From positions 51,476,734 to 51,540,733 of the forward strand of contig OY720350.1 of NCBI GenBank assembly GCA_963082975.1: a DNA stretch of 64,000 nucleotides, given 5' to 3'. Position 1 is the first letter of the stretch. The number at the start of each line of letters is the position of its first letter. The translations under genes were made by a program, and so were the position numbers. The DNA comes from Labia minor. Lineage: Eukaryota; Arthropoda; Insecta; Dermaptera; Spongiphoridae. Below the pieces are notes generated by a model, which was not told the origin of the DNA, ran no database searches, and worked only from the letters and a program-made list of their open reading frames with translations. This document shows positions 1 through 12,785 of the stretch, in pieces.

Positions 1-295
1 TTTCAAATAATTTTAATATATCTATTAATGTAATAAAAAAACAGATATGGATAGAACATAAATATTTTTAATTTTATTTTATTTATAATATATATGTAAG
101 ACCAGGCTGTGACGTCATGAATGGCTGGATGACGTCATATAATTTTAAATTAAGAAAAAAAACTAATAAAGATGATTTTTCTCGAGAATAAAACCAATAC
201 AAAGTGCATGATTCGTGGTGATATGTAAAAAATCTCCACATGTGAAATTTGGTGTGAAAACAATACCTCCCTTACTATCGTCGGTCGGTAAAAAT
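1..295 (-). mobile_element. HelA helentron-like element, internally deleted, cut by the window start
   Basis: This matches HelA (see 10714-11351), but the block between the two internal 85-bp direct repeats is missing, and sequence jumps from the first copy (GCATGATTCGTGGTGATATG) straight to the terminal CGTCGGTCGGTAAAAA. That is the product expected from recombination between the direct repeats. The far end, with the hairpin, lies outside the window. Confidence 0.75.
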
Positions 296-542
296 TATTC
301 TTTTTTTAAAGTTAAAATTTTTGTTTCTTATTTAATAATTTTTTTTTCTTTTATTAAATAAATAAATAAAAACTTATTTATAATAACGTAGGTATGATTA
401 ATATCTCAGTGGTATCATGGATGGTATTAGCGGTAATAATATAGTAATAGGAGAATATTTTTTTGGTTTTAAAGTATTCAGATTGAAATTTCCAATTGAA
501 ATTTTTATATTATAGTAATATTTTTCTTTTTTGTTTGTTGTT
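296..542. other. A+T-rich stretch, no gene seen
   Basis: Low-complexity A+T-rich sequence between two HelA copies, with a short TAAA run near 355-372. Nothing coding or structural is recognisable. Confidence 0.6.
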
Positions 543-708
543 GTTGTTTTCACACCAAATTTCACATGTGGAGATTTTTACATATCTCCACGAATCATGC
601 ATTTTCTTAACAGAAAAAAGTATTTTTAGCATGATGGCTGTCCGTCCGTCCGTATAGATGTGTACAGCTTGAATGGCTCAACGGATTTTGATGAAATTTG
701 GTATATTT
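543..708 (+). mobile_element. HelA fragment
   Basis: Matches the 5' third of HelA: CACACCAAATTTCACATGTG, then the GTCC-repeat segment (CTGTCCGTCCGTCCGTATAG) and the following GATGTGTACAGCTTGAA. It lacks the terminal ACCGACCGACG, and it diverges from the family after about 708. Confidence 0.75.
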
Positions 709-2685
709 GGGGTATTTTATCTCTTCGCACTTTAATATGGCTCGTTTTATTATCTAAATAAAATCTTTTTATTAAAATTTATTCATTCTTTTCTAATTTC
801 CGAAATAGAAATTTATATACCTTTCGAGTTATTGTAATAATTAATTAAACATTAAAATTTCATTTTGTTTTTTATTTAATTTACTCTTTTTTTGTTTCCT
901 TAACCACATTTCCGTCATGAATTTTAAACATAATATAAATTATTATAGTTAAAAATAAACGAAAAATATTATTGCTTTTTTATATTATTTATTTTTAAAA
1001 TATAATTTAAAAAATATATAAAAATATATTAATCACACAAATAGTGATAAATTATCAAAGAATATGAAAAATAAATATGATATTAATAGAGTATTTTATT
1101 CAATGTTATGACAATAAATGTTACATTTACCCTCAGATAACCCTTTCAAGACTCAAAACAAACTATTTCTCAAATATTACTTTTTGAATGAATCTATCAT
1201 CAACTCTTCTAATAAATTCTATTTAACCATATTTAATACTTTATTATTATATATTAAAATAACTAACGAAAATAAGAGAATATAAATTTTTTGTTGAATA
1301 TGAAAATTTCAAACAATTTTTACAAGTTTTGTATTTATAAACTCATAATAATAATAATTTTAAAATTGAGTTATTGAATGTTTAAATTAAAAGTTATATT
1401 TACAAATTACATAAAAGAAAATAAAAGAGATGATTTATAGATTTTACATGTAAAATGTTATTTTTTTTTTTTGTTTAGTTTCAATGTGAAATGGTTAGTA
1501 AAATTTTTCAATTCATGTGAACATAAATAGATTAAGAGTCAAGCATTCATTCAAACAAACAAAGAAAAGATCAATTCAAGGATCATTTCAAGAATAATAT
1601 ATGTTTTATAATTTAATTATAATAAAAGACTCATAAATTAATATTATTTATTTATAGAAAGAAAAGATATATCTTTATAAATAGAAATACAATTTTATAT
1701 ACAATATAACATCCTCTAAATTGAATATCATTAAATTTTGTTTTTTTAATTTGGTGTGAAAATTCTTCATTATAAAAGAAATAAATGATAGGTGAATTAG
1801 TTAATAATTCTAATATTAATTTAAGATTATTTTTTAAGAAATAAATGAAGTTTATATTCAAAATAATAATAGTAATACATTAACGAATTTTAGTTTTATT
1901 TTTGTAATAATTATATAAGAGGGTGTTTAAAAGGTGTTTAAGGGATGTCTATAACTTTGCCTTGAAACCGAATGTACCGCATTTATGTAAAAGGATTAGT
2001 ACATAGAAAAATTTAATTTAATCTTTATTAATAAGGTACATAAGAGTTTAGCTAAGTGGAAAAATGTTTAACCATTTAATTTGTGGATGCAGGTTCCATC
2101 CTCACCAAGTTCTCAAAATTTAAAATATGTATAATATTCAATATTCAATGAAAGGGATAAAAATAAATATATCTGTGTAAACTGGCTAATATGGCTTTAT
2201 AAATTGTTATAACCAATAAAACACTAACAACTGTACGAAAATGTTAATTAATTAATATTCTTAAAAAAATAATTTTGATTAAAAATTCATTTAAAAGAAA
2301 TTCTATTAATTTATTCTATAATAAATAAATATGCACGTTAATATTATTTTAATTTTGTAAAAGGTGTATACAACAAATAAAATATTTACATTAATCTACT
2401 AACATAACGACTTGAAGTAGTGTTTGACTTAGAAGTAGCGCTCTTGACTTCATATGCACCCCTCCTCATTTTCTTATGTCATGTAGCTATCCTTCTTCCA
2501 CCTAACCATTAAACATTGTTTTCTATTTCTTTTGAAATGAGCATGGCAACTGTAGAAAATGAGTGAAAAGTAAAAGAGTAAGTAAATTAAAAAGATAAAA
2601 GAAAAAATGTACATAAATAGATAACAATATTCTTAAAATTTTAAATTATTCCGTTTATTTAAATTTATGAAATTTTCCCCTTTTT
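709..2685. other. A+T-rich stretch, no gene seen
   Basis: About 2 kb of A+T-rich sequence. A 69-codon open frame at 1652-1861 (minus) is Ile/Phe/Asn/Lys-rich and looks like chance in this composition. No repeat family or RNA gene was recognised. Confidence 0.6.
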
Positions 2686-3301
2686 TTTACCGACCGACGA
2701 TAGTAAGGGAGGTATTGTTTTCACACCAAATTTAACATGTGGAGATTTTTACATATCTCAATGAATCATGTATTTTGAGCATGATGTCTGTCCGTCCGTC
2801 CTTCTGTAAAGATGTGTACAGCTTGAACGGATCAACGGATTGTTATAAAATTTGGTATATTTACTTAATGCATCAGTATGATGAATTGACCAACTTTTGG
2901 TGTATATCCAGAAACCGGAAGTGGTAGTATTACCGATCGACGATAGGAAGGGAAGGGTTATTTTCACACCAAATTTCACATGAGGAGATTTTTTACATAT
3001 CTCCACGAATCATGTACTTTGTATTGGTTTTATCCTCGGGAAAAATCATCTTCATTAGTTTTTTCTTAATTTAAAATACTATGACGTCACCCAGCCCTTC
3101 ATGATGCCATGGCCTCCTTATATATTATAAATTAAATTAAATTAAAAATATTTATGTTATATCCATATCCTGTTTTTTATTGCATTTATAGATACATTTA
3201 AATTATTATTATTATTATTATATTATTGTTTCTATAGCTGGAAATTAATTTATTTCAAACCGTCGATCGGTTCTGTGCCTGGCCACAGGTCAACTTATTT
3301 A
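2686..3301 (+). mobile_element. HelA helentron-like element, full length
   Basis: Begins after a T run with ACCGACCGACGATAGTAAGG and ends with the inverted counterpart (CGTCGATCGGT), the hairpin region CCTGGCCACAGGTCAACTT, then ATTTAA. The two internal direct repeats are at about 2700-2770 and 2935-3015. The GTCC microsatellite is at about 2788-2802. No coding capacity. The two open frames overlapping here are repeat sequence, not genes. Confidence 0.85.
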
Positions 3302-4280
3302 ATTTCCTGAAAATAGATAAAAAGTTATAAACCACTAGTATTGGATAATTATTAGTCATTAAATACCTAATAATGAATTCGAATAAATAATTAATGTATA
3401 CTTGAATTGTCAAAAATTTTGTTAAATAATTTCTTTTTTCCGGGTTTTAGGACATCTCTATTTTTGTTCAATAAAACACCTCAGCAGAATCAATCATCTG
3501 TATAGATATAGAACTTATCAATACATTTGATTCACATAACCTTTTTTTTACTATTAAATTAAATTAATGTAACATTTGAAAGTAAAATCAAGGAAATTTA
3601 TTATTATTATTTCTGGCTACCTAAAGCAATTGAATTAATTAGATTAGAAATTATAATAGTTAATTAATGTTAATGATTTTTTTTAAAATTTATTTTCTGT
3701 TAAATATACTAACTAAAATATTAATAATATAAGTGATTGTGGAAAGATTTATTTCTTTTCAACTTTAATTTTCGCTTTCATTTATAGGCGAAGCAAACGA
3801 TTCAAGACAAAATGCGATTCTAACGAGTTTATACTGAGACAAGTTGATGGAATAAAACAGAATATGATGTCGCATTTCCTTTTTTGTCAAGTCAGTTGTC
3901 ATGTGAAAAGAAAGAGAGCCGCGCGATCGATGATCGTTTTGTTAGTTGCATGCTGAAGGGAAGAAATACAAGTTTCAGACTCGTTGGAGGTTGTCCTTCA
4001 ACTTTACAACAAATACAATCTTCCTCAAGAAAAAAAATTATTTAAAATTAAATAAATGGATAAAGTCTAAAAATATTTTTTTTACTTTAATTACTAAAGA
4101 TAAGTCTGGTCATTACAGTAAATAAAATAGAAAAAAAGATTTTTTTTTAAATATTGTACTTGACAAAATCTGACAATGTTATGATTATTAATAATTTTTC
4201 TTCGATTAAGATCACAGGAATTAATTTCTATATCTTTACATTTATGTAAGCGGGATAAAAGGGTTTCATAATCAGTTATC
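3302..4280. other. A+T-rich stretch with a more complex block at about 3785-4020
   Basis: Mostly A+T-rich. The block 3785-4020 is clearly richer in G+C and of higher complexity (it includes GCGCGATCGATGATCG), but I found no open frame, splice-framed exon or repeat match. It could be an unrecognised repeat, a conserved non-coding element or part of a neighbouring gene. Confidence 0.5.
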
Positions 4281-4440
4281 TTGATTTTCTTGATCGACAT
4301 GCGCTACTTTTTAAGCTTCCAAATTTTGACCTCAGAGGATGGGTGGGATATTTTCCAAAGACTGAGCTTGAGAAATTCCCTTGCCAGGTGTAGGACTTGA
4401 ACCCGGGACAACGAGAGTGTGAGCCTATAAATGCTTTAAA
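4281..4440 (-). mobile_element. SINE-like fragment (family E) with tRNA-like head
   Basis: On the minus strand, a T-arm/B-box-like segment GGGTTCAAGTCC (rc of 4390-4402) is followed about 80 bp later by AAAAAGTAGCGCATGTCGAT and CAAGAAAATCAAG. The latter is shared with 60092-60285. The arrangement, RNA polymerase III-like head then a shared body, suggests a tRNA-derived SINE. The ends are not defined. Confidence 0.45.
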
Positions 4441-7400
4441 ACTAAATAGAAAAATAGATAATAACTAAATACAATAAAATGTATACATAGAAACATTTAC
4501 GTTTAATGATAATCTTTATATTATAATTCGAATATAAATTATTGATCCATATTTAGCAAAAATATTTGTATAATTTTTGTTTCTTTTAAAATCATTAATA
4601 AATGGAATTTTAATATTTTCAGAAATATTTAAATTTATTTGAAGGTCACACTTACATATATATATTCCTTGAAATATTTTCAGTAGTAAATTGTAATGTG
4701 AATTTTACGATAAAACATTAAAATTAATAAAAAAACAAACAAAGAAAAGTTTAAAATAAAAATAAGAACTATAATTGCTCTTTTTCCACTTTTCTCCATC
4801 CTCCTCCTCTCACTATTCTTTCGTCGAATGATGGTTTAAAGCATTCTTGGCATGCAGAGAGCATCTCTTGAAATATCCACCAGTAATCATTGGAAAACTA
4901 TTCTATTTTACAATTGCGCAATTCTTATATTTTTCTTTATTAATACAAGAAATCTCGTAAGGAGTGTAACTTACGGTTTAGCAGGTTTCTTTGGCTGGTC
5001 GCCAGTAAAGATAGAGACTGATAGAAGAAGAAAGTAAACATCCCAAGAAAGAGACTTTAATACCTACAATTCAATTACAGATAAAAAAAACTGGTTGATT
5101 TTTTTTGGAAAATTGATACCCTAGATATGTTTTTTTTTTTATCTTTTATTTCAAAAAATCGAGTCTTCTGTTATTTAGATATACAAAAACATTTAAAAAT
5201 CAAATAAAATTCAAATTAATTTTCATGTAAATGTGTGATATCAATCAAATGTGCATCCGGTATTTTTTTAGATTTCAATTTCCGTTTGTTTTTACTCACC
5301 TTATTCATATACTAATCACATCTAGTACGCCATTCCTATTTAAACAAAATAATATGATAATATCTAAAAAATATTTTATTAATATTTTAAGATTTTGGAC
5401 ATTTGTAAAAAAATAAAAAATATATAGATCTTTGCTATAAATTTATGTCTCAAAATTAGTAAATAATTAAAGACATTCAATGAATGCACTTGTATGATTA
5501 AATAAATAAATATAGAAATATAAATAAAGTTTAGAAATTTGTTAAAAATTGATAAATTATTATAATATTAAAAATCAAAATAAATTTTAAATATCAAAAT
5601 TTAATATTCTCTTTTATAAATATAAATTTTGCTTTATTAAATTATATTTTTAATTGTTTATTGATACTAATTTTTTTAAAAGAAATATAATATACAAATA
5701 TAATATTTACTTATTTAATACTTTCCCTTGATATTCGAATTTCCCATATGAATTTTTCAACAAGACCCTAAATTTTTCTTAATTTTTCAAAATTTAACTA
5801 AATATCAATTGAATTTTTTTTAAAAAATAAAATATAATACAGATATAACTAAAAATACTAAAATATTTGACTATAAGAAAAATATAATTTAAATCAATTT
5901 TAATATTTATTTATTTATTATAGTATTATTTCTCATTGAATTTGAATTGAGTAATAAGTTTTTATACATGACTTGTTTGATAATTAGATGAAAGGTGATT
6001 TAGGCAAGACAAGTGCCTAAGGGCAATCTTAGCCTTTCCATTTTGCTCTTTATTCTCTCTCTCTCTCTCTTTCATATAAAAAATTAATTACTCATGAAAA
6101 TTGGAGTTTAGTGATGAATATTTATTAATGTAAATAATTCTGAACATTAATGAATAATCATTGATTGAAAATGAACAAATGCAAAATAAAATTAATTAAT
6201 TAATCTAATAATATTTCAAGTTAATTCTATTAATACTACTTTTAAATCATTTCATTTCCTGCATTAAAATAATACATTTCATTAAAGGAAACTTGGAATT
6301 TAAAAAATTCATTCAAAAATATTGTAAAATTCTATTTTCTTGTTGAATAATAAATATGAAAGAGTCAGTTTACTTAATATTTAATCTAAGTTTGCTATAA
6401 TTACGTTAATTTTAAATAATTTCAGTGTAGTTTATTTAAATCAAACTCTTAAAAATGAGCAGAAAAAACATTGCTTTAAAATTTTTAAGCTTATGTAATT
6501 TTTTCCAAATAATAGATTATATGAATTCATGGAAAACTATTTTCATCCGAAAATTTCTGTTCTGGTATAAAATAAATACATATTAGTATTTAATTGATTA
6601 AACTGAAAAATTTTTTTTCAATAAAACATCAACATGAAATACATATTAATATTCTTATAGTAATTAAAACAAAAAATAATTTTCAAAGAATTGAATGAAA
6701 TTGTTAATTAATTAAGGATTTACCATCACTAAATATTAATAAATAGAAATTATAAATAATATATTTTACATATATGTATATATATAGAGACATAAATATT
6801 TTATTTTTATTTAATATCTCAACATTATCATTGATAATATCATTGAAATAATACCTATTCAATAATTTAAATAGAATAATAATTACATTAGAATTATTTT
6901 CAATTAAAATATGCAAGAAATATGTGCTTTGAATTGAATAACTTTTAAATATTTCCTAAAGTGAAACAAAAAATTAAATATAATAAATTTTATTGATCGA
7001 AATATTAAAATTATTTATTGATAAGTTTATGTTTTATATGATACCTTGTAAAATAATTAAAATTAATTTTTAACAAAGGAGGGAGTAATACAATAATTTA
7101 CTTTAAGTTCAGGGTCAATTTAAGGTGAACAGTTGTCGGCCTCCTGGGCCAACAAAATTGAGCCGTCCTGATTTTGGAAGGTTTTTAAACCTATGCACAT
7201 TAAATTAAAACAAATCTATATCATTATTAATAATTGTTTTAAAATGTATTAAAAATGAGGGGAGGCATCGGTTTCGACAAAGATAAATTATAAAAATAAC
7301 TTAATTACTTTGAGTAGATGGAATTAAAATTATGAGAAAAAGTTTTTTTTCAATAAGTATGACTATCAAAACAATTTCTTAAATTGTTATTATAATATTT

Positions 7401-7577
7401 GAAATAATTCACACAAAAAGGATTAAAATAGACATTTGGTTACATTAAACTTGCCAACCTTGATTATTAATATAAATTAAATATAATAGATTTTGAGATT
7501 CTCATAATATTTTTTAAATTTATATGGTAGTGCAAATTTATTAACCTATTTATTAATTTTTTAATAACATAAAATTA
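4441..7577. other. A+T-rich stretch, no gene seen; minor features
   Basis: Mostly low-complexity A+T-rich sequence. A more complex block lies at 4785-5045 without recognisable protein similarity. A small nested hairpin, TTAGGCA/TGCCTAA flanked by GAAAGG/CCTTTC, occupies about 5992-6042. A CT run follows at about 6056-6073. Open frames of 60-70 codons here look like chance. Confidence 0.55.
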
Positions 7578-8186
7578 CACCTATCCCCCGATTTACACGG
7601 TAGATACGTTCCTGAGAAAAACGTGTAAATCGAAAATTGAAAATTTTCAAGTCAAAACCGTGTAAATCGAAAAGCTTGCAGAAAATGCATAATTTTGCTA
7701 TTTAACAGTTGTGATTTTTTTCAATATTTTTAGGTGTACACAGAAATAAAAATAAAATGCATTGACAGGTTAAAATATGTAATATATTACGGAAACACTG
7801 TTTTTTTTATTTAATTACAATACATTAAATAGAAGAACAAAAAATAAAACCAAAGGTGTTTTATTATTCTTCATCACTATCAGAAATTACTCTCATTCTT
7901 TTTTTCGGAATCGAAGGTTGAAATATGGAAAATTAAATCTTTCTGAAACAGTGAAACTTTCACTCAAATACAATTTTCCGTAGATAAAACTTTAATTTTA
8001 TGCGAAGAAATACAGACACAGTGTGCATGTGCAGCAAGTCAGCACATAAGCTCGGGATTCCCCATGAGATGTGTACACAGTAGCATTTAGTAGAGTGCGA
8101 TAAAAACAAACAAAAAAACTTATTTGGAAAACCGTGTAAAAGCGAAAACGTGTAAAACAAGTACCGTGTAAATCGGGGGATAGGTG
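7578..8186. mobile_element. Pogo/Tigger-like MITE, 609 bp, TA target site
   Basis: Perfect terminal inverted repeats of about 25 bp begin CACCTATCCCCCGATTTACA at the left and are mirrored at the right (TGTAAATCGGGGGATAGGTG). Both ends are flanked by TA. Sub-terminal repeats of CGTGTAAATCGAAA resemble pogo/Tigger termini. The interior has no transposase. The near-identical ends suggest relatively recent activity. The 95-codon minus-strand frame at 7960-8247 runs across the element edge and is not a gene. Confidence 0.85.
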
Positions 8187-10324
8187 TACTACACCCTGAC
8201 ATTACTTGATTTCTATTAAATAATAAAATCATGAATGAAAAATTCATTAAAATATTATAAAAATATTTTCTTTTGAATTATTGACATATGAAAATATTAA
8301 TTATAATTGTGTCACTCAGAATCCAAAACGATTAACTCCACATTTAAAGAAACTGTGAAAATGAAGTTCAAAGTTCACAGCTTGTAGAAAATTCAGGTTT
8401 ATTGATTACAGAAAAATGTATATTGCATTGCAATTACAAAATTATCAAGTTCATTCATTATTCACTACATATGTTGAAGATTACATGACATTACTAGAAA
8501 AATTTTAAAAATTGGAGTTAATCTGTTTGGCACAATTATTCCTTTATTCAAATGAAATTTAGAAGGATTAACTTTTTTTTTGATAAATTTCAGTATAAAT
8601 ATATAAATATATATTTATATTAACTGAATGTAAATAAACTCGATTTTATAGAATTATATGGGATAATATTATTAGGAAAATTTTAATTTAAAATGGTAGA
8701 AATTTTAATTAAACTCTACCCCTTTTGAAAACTCATATTTATTTTTTCTAATAGATTTTTGTTTTTTTTTTTAAAAAACCATTAATTTCAGTTCTTTTTT
8801 AGGAATTAATAATTGCTCCAAGTGGCAAAACGAAATAGTTAAACTAATCAATTAAAACTCACATTCTCAAAGAATGATTGCATTAAGATAGCAGCTGGCT
8901 TTTCTAAAACATAAATTATATATATATAACAATTTGTTTTATTTTTATTTGATTCATTTTGTCTATTTATGTCATTCGGTTTGTATGAGAGCATCCACAA
9001 TATAAACAGACAGTTACAGGCATTTGATTCAAGCATGAAAAAGAGAGATTCATATTCATTTTTTGTTTAAGTGAAATTATATTACATCAACCATGAACCT
9101 AGGTAAGTAGCATCAACAGATAACGTGTGCGATAATACATTTACAAATTAGGACAAATTTTTATATAGAAAAAAAAATAATTAATTATTATTTTTTCTTT
9201 TTATAATGGTATAGTATATAATTTAAATGATTTATTTATTTCCCATATAAATATATTATATAGTTTATGTCAAAAATTACATATATTTATTTAAATTTTA
9301 GTTTTCACCGGAAATAACCTTTTTTTTAAATGAATCGCATCTAATTCATATATTGATATATATATTTTTTTCTAAAATTATAATATTAGTCTTTCTCTCT
9401 CAAATACAATTTCAATTCTGTTATCCGAGATGATCCATCGAATTTAATTATAGGGAGGGAATTATAATTTATTAAAAAAAAAAAAAAAAAAAAAATTAAT
9501 CAATTCCCCTCACATTTAAATCAAATAATTTAATTCTCACTGAATGTAAAAACATTTTATAATACCTAGATTATTCTAAAAATTAATGATTTTTTTATCC
9601 TACACACAGTTAAGTATTTTCATAATATATTATTTATTTTATTAATTATTCTAATTTAACCAAATTTTATTTAAGGATATTTTGACTAATTATTAAATTG
9701 TTTTAAAGTTTATGTTATTATTTGTATGGTTAAAAATATTTTAATTAAAGAAATTTTATATAAAATCAGGCTCCTGAGCAACAAAGGCCATTTGTACCTT
9801 GAAAATCATCCATCATTTTTTAATAGGTGATTAATTCCAATCAAATGAATCATATCAAATCAAATCAATCAAACAAATTGATCAGTATACAACATCTTTA
9901 GGAAGAATTTAGTCTTTTTCTTTGTGGCACAGCCAGTCAATGATCCTGACCGATCCTATTGTGTCAGACTTATCGCTATCCCGGTAGATCATTTAAAAAA
10001 GTTAAAAAAATTTTCTCCAGTCAGATCAAAAATAATTCCAATAAATAAATAAAATATCAGAGCTCAAATAAGGCACTGTAAAAGAACCCCATTGAACTTA
10101 ACTGGAATTTAATAAATAATTAAATGTTAGTTTAAAAAAATTCTCAAATTTTTTAGTTTATACTAATTGATCCCTGATATTTAAATATTCGATTTTATAT
10201 GAAGTCCTTTTCTATGCATACCATGTGCATTCGACAAAAACATACACTGCGCGATCTAATATTGAATATTTTCACCAAAGGACATTTTCTTTGAGTTATA
10301 CAATCATGATTTTATAATATATAT
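8187..10324. other. A+T-rich stretch, no gene seen
   Basis: A+T-rich, with an A run of about 22 at 9475-9496. A moderately complex segment at 9765-9995 shows no recognisable coding or repeat identity. Confidence 0.55.
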
Positions 10325-10509
10325 CAGGGGTGGCCACACTTGGTGATACTTAGAGCCATATTGAAAGGGGATAATTTTTACCTTATTTTTTTTTATTTTT
10401 AAAGCCATATTGCAAAATAGAAAAAAAAAACCTTTTTTTTGTGTCATGACTTTAAATTTTTTAATTGAGCCACAATAAACTCGAAAAGAGCCATGGTTTG
10501 GCCACCGTG
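10325..10509. mobile_element. hAT-type MITE
   Basis: 185-bp element starting CAGGGGTGGCCACACTTGG and ending GGTTTGGCCACCGTG, an imperfect hAT-type inverted repeat. It shares its left 50 bp with the intronic MITE at 25830-25997. The flanks are TA-rich on both sides, so an 8-bp target duplication cannot be called with confidence. Confidence 0.65.
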
Positions 10510-10713
10510 GATATATACTATATATGAAGAAACTAAATATAAATGTTTGAATCTATATTTATAGATTCATAATAGGGAAAAAAACAATATTCGATTTTTA
10601 TATGAAATAATATAATGTAATGTTTATTGATTTGTTAATGAAAGACAAAAGGCGATTGTTGTTGAAAAAAGTTTGTTTTAATGTTTATATAATAGTTTTT
10701 AATAGATAAATAA

Positions 10714-11351
10714 ATAAGTTGATCTGTGGCCAGGTCCGAACCGACCGACGGTTTGAAGTAAATTAATTTCCAGCTACAGAAACAATTTCAAATAATTTTA
10801 ATATATCTATTAATGTAATAAAAAACAGATATGGATACATAAATAATAAATATAAACATTTTTAATTTTATTTTATTTATAATATATATGCAAGACCAGG
10901 CTGTGACGTCATGAATGGCTGGATGACGTCATATAATTTTAAATCAAGAAAAACTAATTAATATGATTTTCCCGAGGATAAAACCAATACAAAGTGTATA
11001 TGATTCGTGGTGATATATAAAAAAATCTCCTCATATGAAATTTGGTGTGAAAATAACCCTTCCCTTCCTATCGTCGATCGCTAATACTACCACTTCCGGT
11101 TTCCAGATTTGCACCAAAAGTTGATCCATTCATCCCACTGATGCATTAAGTAAATATACCAAATTTCATCAAAATCCGTTGAGCCGTTCAGGCTGTACAC
11201 ATCTATACGGACGGACGGACGGACAGACTTCATGCTAAAAATACTTTTTTCTGTTAAGAAAATGCATGATTCGTGGAGATATGTAAAAATCTCCACATGT
11301 GAAATTTGGTGTGAAAACAATACCTCCCTTACTATCGTTGGTCGGTAAAAA
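10714..11351 (-). mobile_element. HelA helentron-like element, full length (reference copy)
   Basis: Read on the minus strand, the 5' end is TTTTTACCGACCAACGATAG and the 3' end holds CGTCGGTCGGTTCGG followed by a hairpin around CCTGGCCACAGATC and AACTT. Two internal 85-bp direct repeats (10997-11075 and 11265-11345) each carry a CATGATTCGTGG...AAATTTGGTGTGAAAA module. A GGAC microsatellite at about 11208-11225 lies between them. Sub-terminal inverted repeats, 3' hairpin, microsatellite and no ORF fit a helentron-derived non-autonomous element. Confidence 0.85.
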
Positions 11352-11755
11352 GGATTCTATCTACATATCTTAACTTATCTTATTATTCTAGCAAAAATTC
11401 TAGCTAAGGATTTTTTATGAAATTCACACTATAGATAATTTTTATAAAGAAAAATCAGTCTATTGGTTTCAGCCTCGGAAAAAATCATCTTTGTTATTTT
11501 GTTCTTAATTTAAAAAACGAATTTTAATAATTTATTTTAATAATATTTTATAATCAAAATACGAAATATATATTATGTTATATCCTCAGGCCATACTTTT
11601 AATCGGAGCAATACAAAAGGAGTTAGTTACTAAAAGTAATTAATCGCTAATTAATTACAGTTAATTAATTATAATTCATTTATATTTCTTCTATACCTTC
11701 TAGGGATCCATTGAAATATCTATAAAAATTTTCAAAAGTTTATCTCAATGAAAAA
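11352..11755. other. A+T-rich stretch, no gene seen
   Basis: A+T-rich. The segment 11454-11530 retains AAAATCATCTTTGTTATTTTG, weakly like an internal HelA stretch, so an old HelA scrap may remain here. Confidence 0.4.
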
Positions 11756-11903
11756 TCGATTTCAATTTGTCAAAAGAGCGAACAGACAGAGAAACAGAGA
11801 GACAGACGCCAAGTGAAGTTAAAAGACAATAAAAAGTCGATTTCAATTTGTCAAAAGAGCGAACAGACAGAGAGACAGAGGGACAGACGCCAAGTGAAGT
11901 TAA
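11756..11903. repeat. Tandem duplication of an 81-bp unit
   Basis: The segment from TCGATTTCAATTTGTCAAAA through GACAGACGCCAAGTGAAGTT occurs at 11756-11822 and again at 11837-11903, with two or three differences and a 14-bp linker. The units are rich in ACAGAGAGACAG. A second tiny tandem (AACGTTATAAA twice) follows at about 11908-11930. The origin is unknown. Confidence 0.85.
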
Positions 11904-12249
11904 GAAAAACGTTATAAAAACGTTATAAAAATATAATTAACAAAATTTAAAGCTAAATGTAATGTTCATTCAACCAAACTATAACTTTGATTTAATTAAA
12001 TTCATCAATTTAAAAATTGATCAATGTGTGTTTGTGTGTGCTTAATTTTAGAGAACAAAACATTTACAGTGCAATTACCCAATTGCTCTTCTGATAATAA
12101 TCTAATTTCAGTAAGATTGATAGATTCAAAATATTGAATAGAACTAATACAAACAAAAAAAAAAAATAAAAAAAAAACTTTTTCTTCCCGCACATCGTTG
12201 ATAACTAATAACTTATAAACTATTTGCAAAAGGAAATAAATAAATTTGC

Positions 12250-12460
12250 AAACCGCAATTGGTTCTCTCTCTCACTTGGCTGGATGATCTGAACTGGTTC
12301 ACACCACATGGAAGGGGAGGAAGTGATTCTATCCACCACTTCCCATATAATCATGTTCAGACATACCACGTGGCGGCCATCAAACTCTTCCGGTCGTTGA
12401 TTATCTTTGTTTATCCACTCCAGGCTAATCATCATTGCGGTTAAACCGTTAATAAATAAA
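12250..12460. other. G+C-richer island, possible unrecognised exon or conserved element
   Basis: A 210-bp block stands out from its surroundings by composition and complexity. It is open on the minus strand for 92 codons (12220-12498; LEWINKDNQRPEEFDGRHVV is part of it) and on the plus strand for 61. I recognise no family, and no convincing splice pair delimits it. Confidence 0.35.
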
Positions 12461-12754
12461 TTAGAATAAATTTGCAACAATGATAATCGGATGCGCAATT
12501 CACAAACAAACCAATCGATTAATTATTTATACTATTACCTTACAAATAGTACAATAAATAAACTTTTTTTTTTTATATAAATTTACGTGAGTTCTAAAAA
12601 ATAAACGGTGCGTTAAATGAAATTATAATTTAGTGAATATTCATTAGAAAGAAAAAGTTTATTTTCAAAGGGAAGGTGAAATGCGAAATAAAAATTAGTA
12701 GTGCACAAGTATTTTATTACTGGCTATATTTCTTTAATTAGAGTTCATCTAAGG

Positions 12755-12785
12755 CAGGGGTCGGCAACCTTTTTTGCCAGTCGAG
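12755..12785 (+). mobile_element. Lone hAT-type terminus
   Basis: CAGGGGTCGGCAACCTTTTT is a typical hAT terminal inverted repeat start. No matching opposite end was found within a few kilobases, so this is a truncated element. Confidence 0.4.

Noticed and set aside
7960-8247. 95-codon minus-strand ORF as a gene
   Set aside because: It lies across the right end of the pogo-like MITE and its terminal repeat; no protein similarity recognised.
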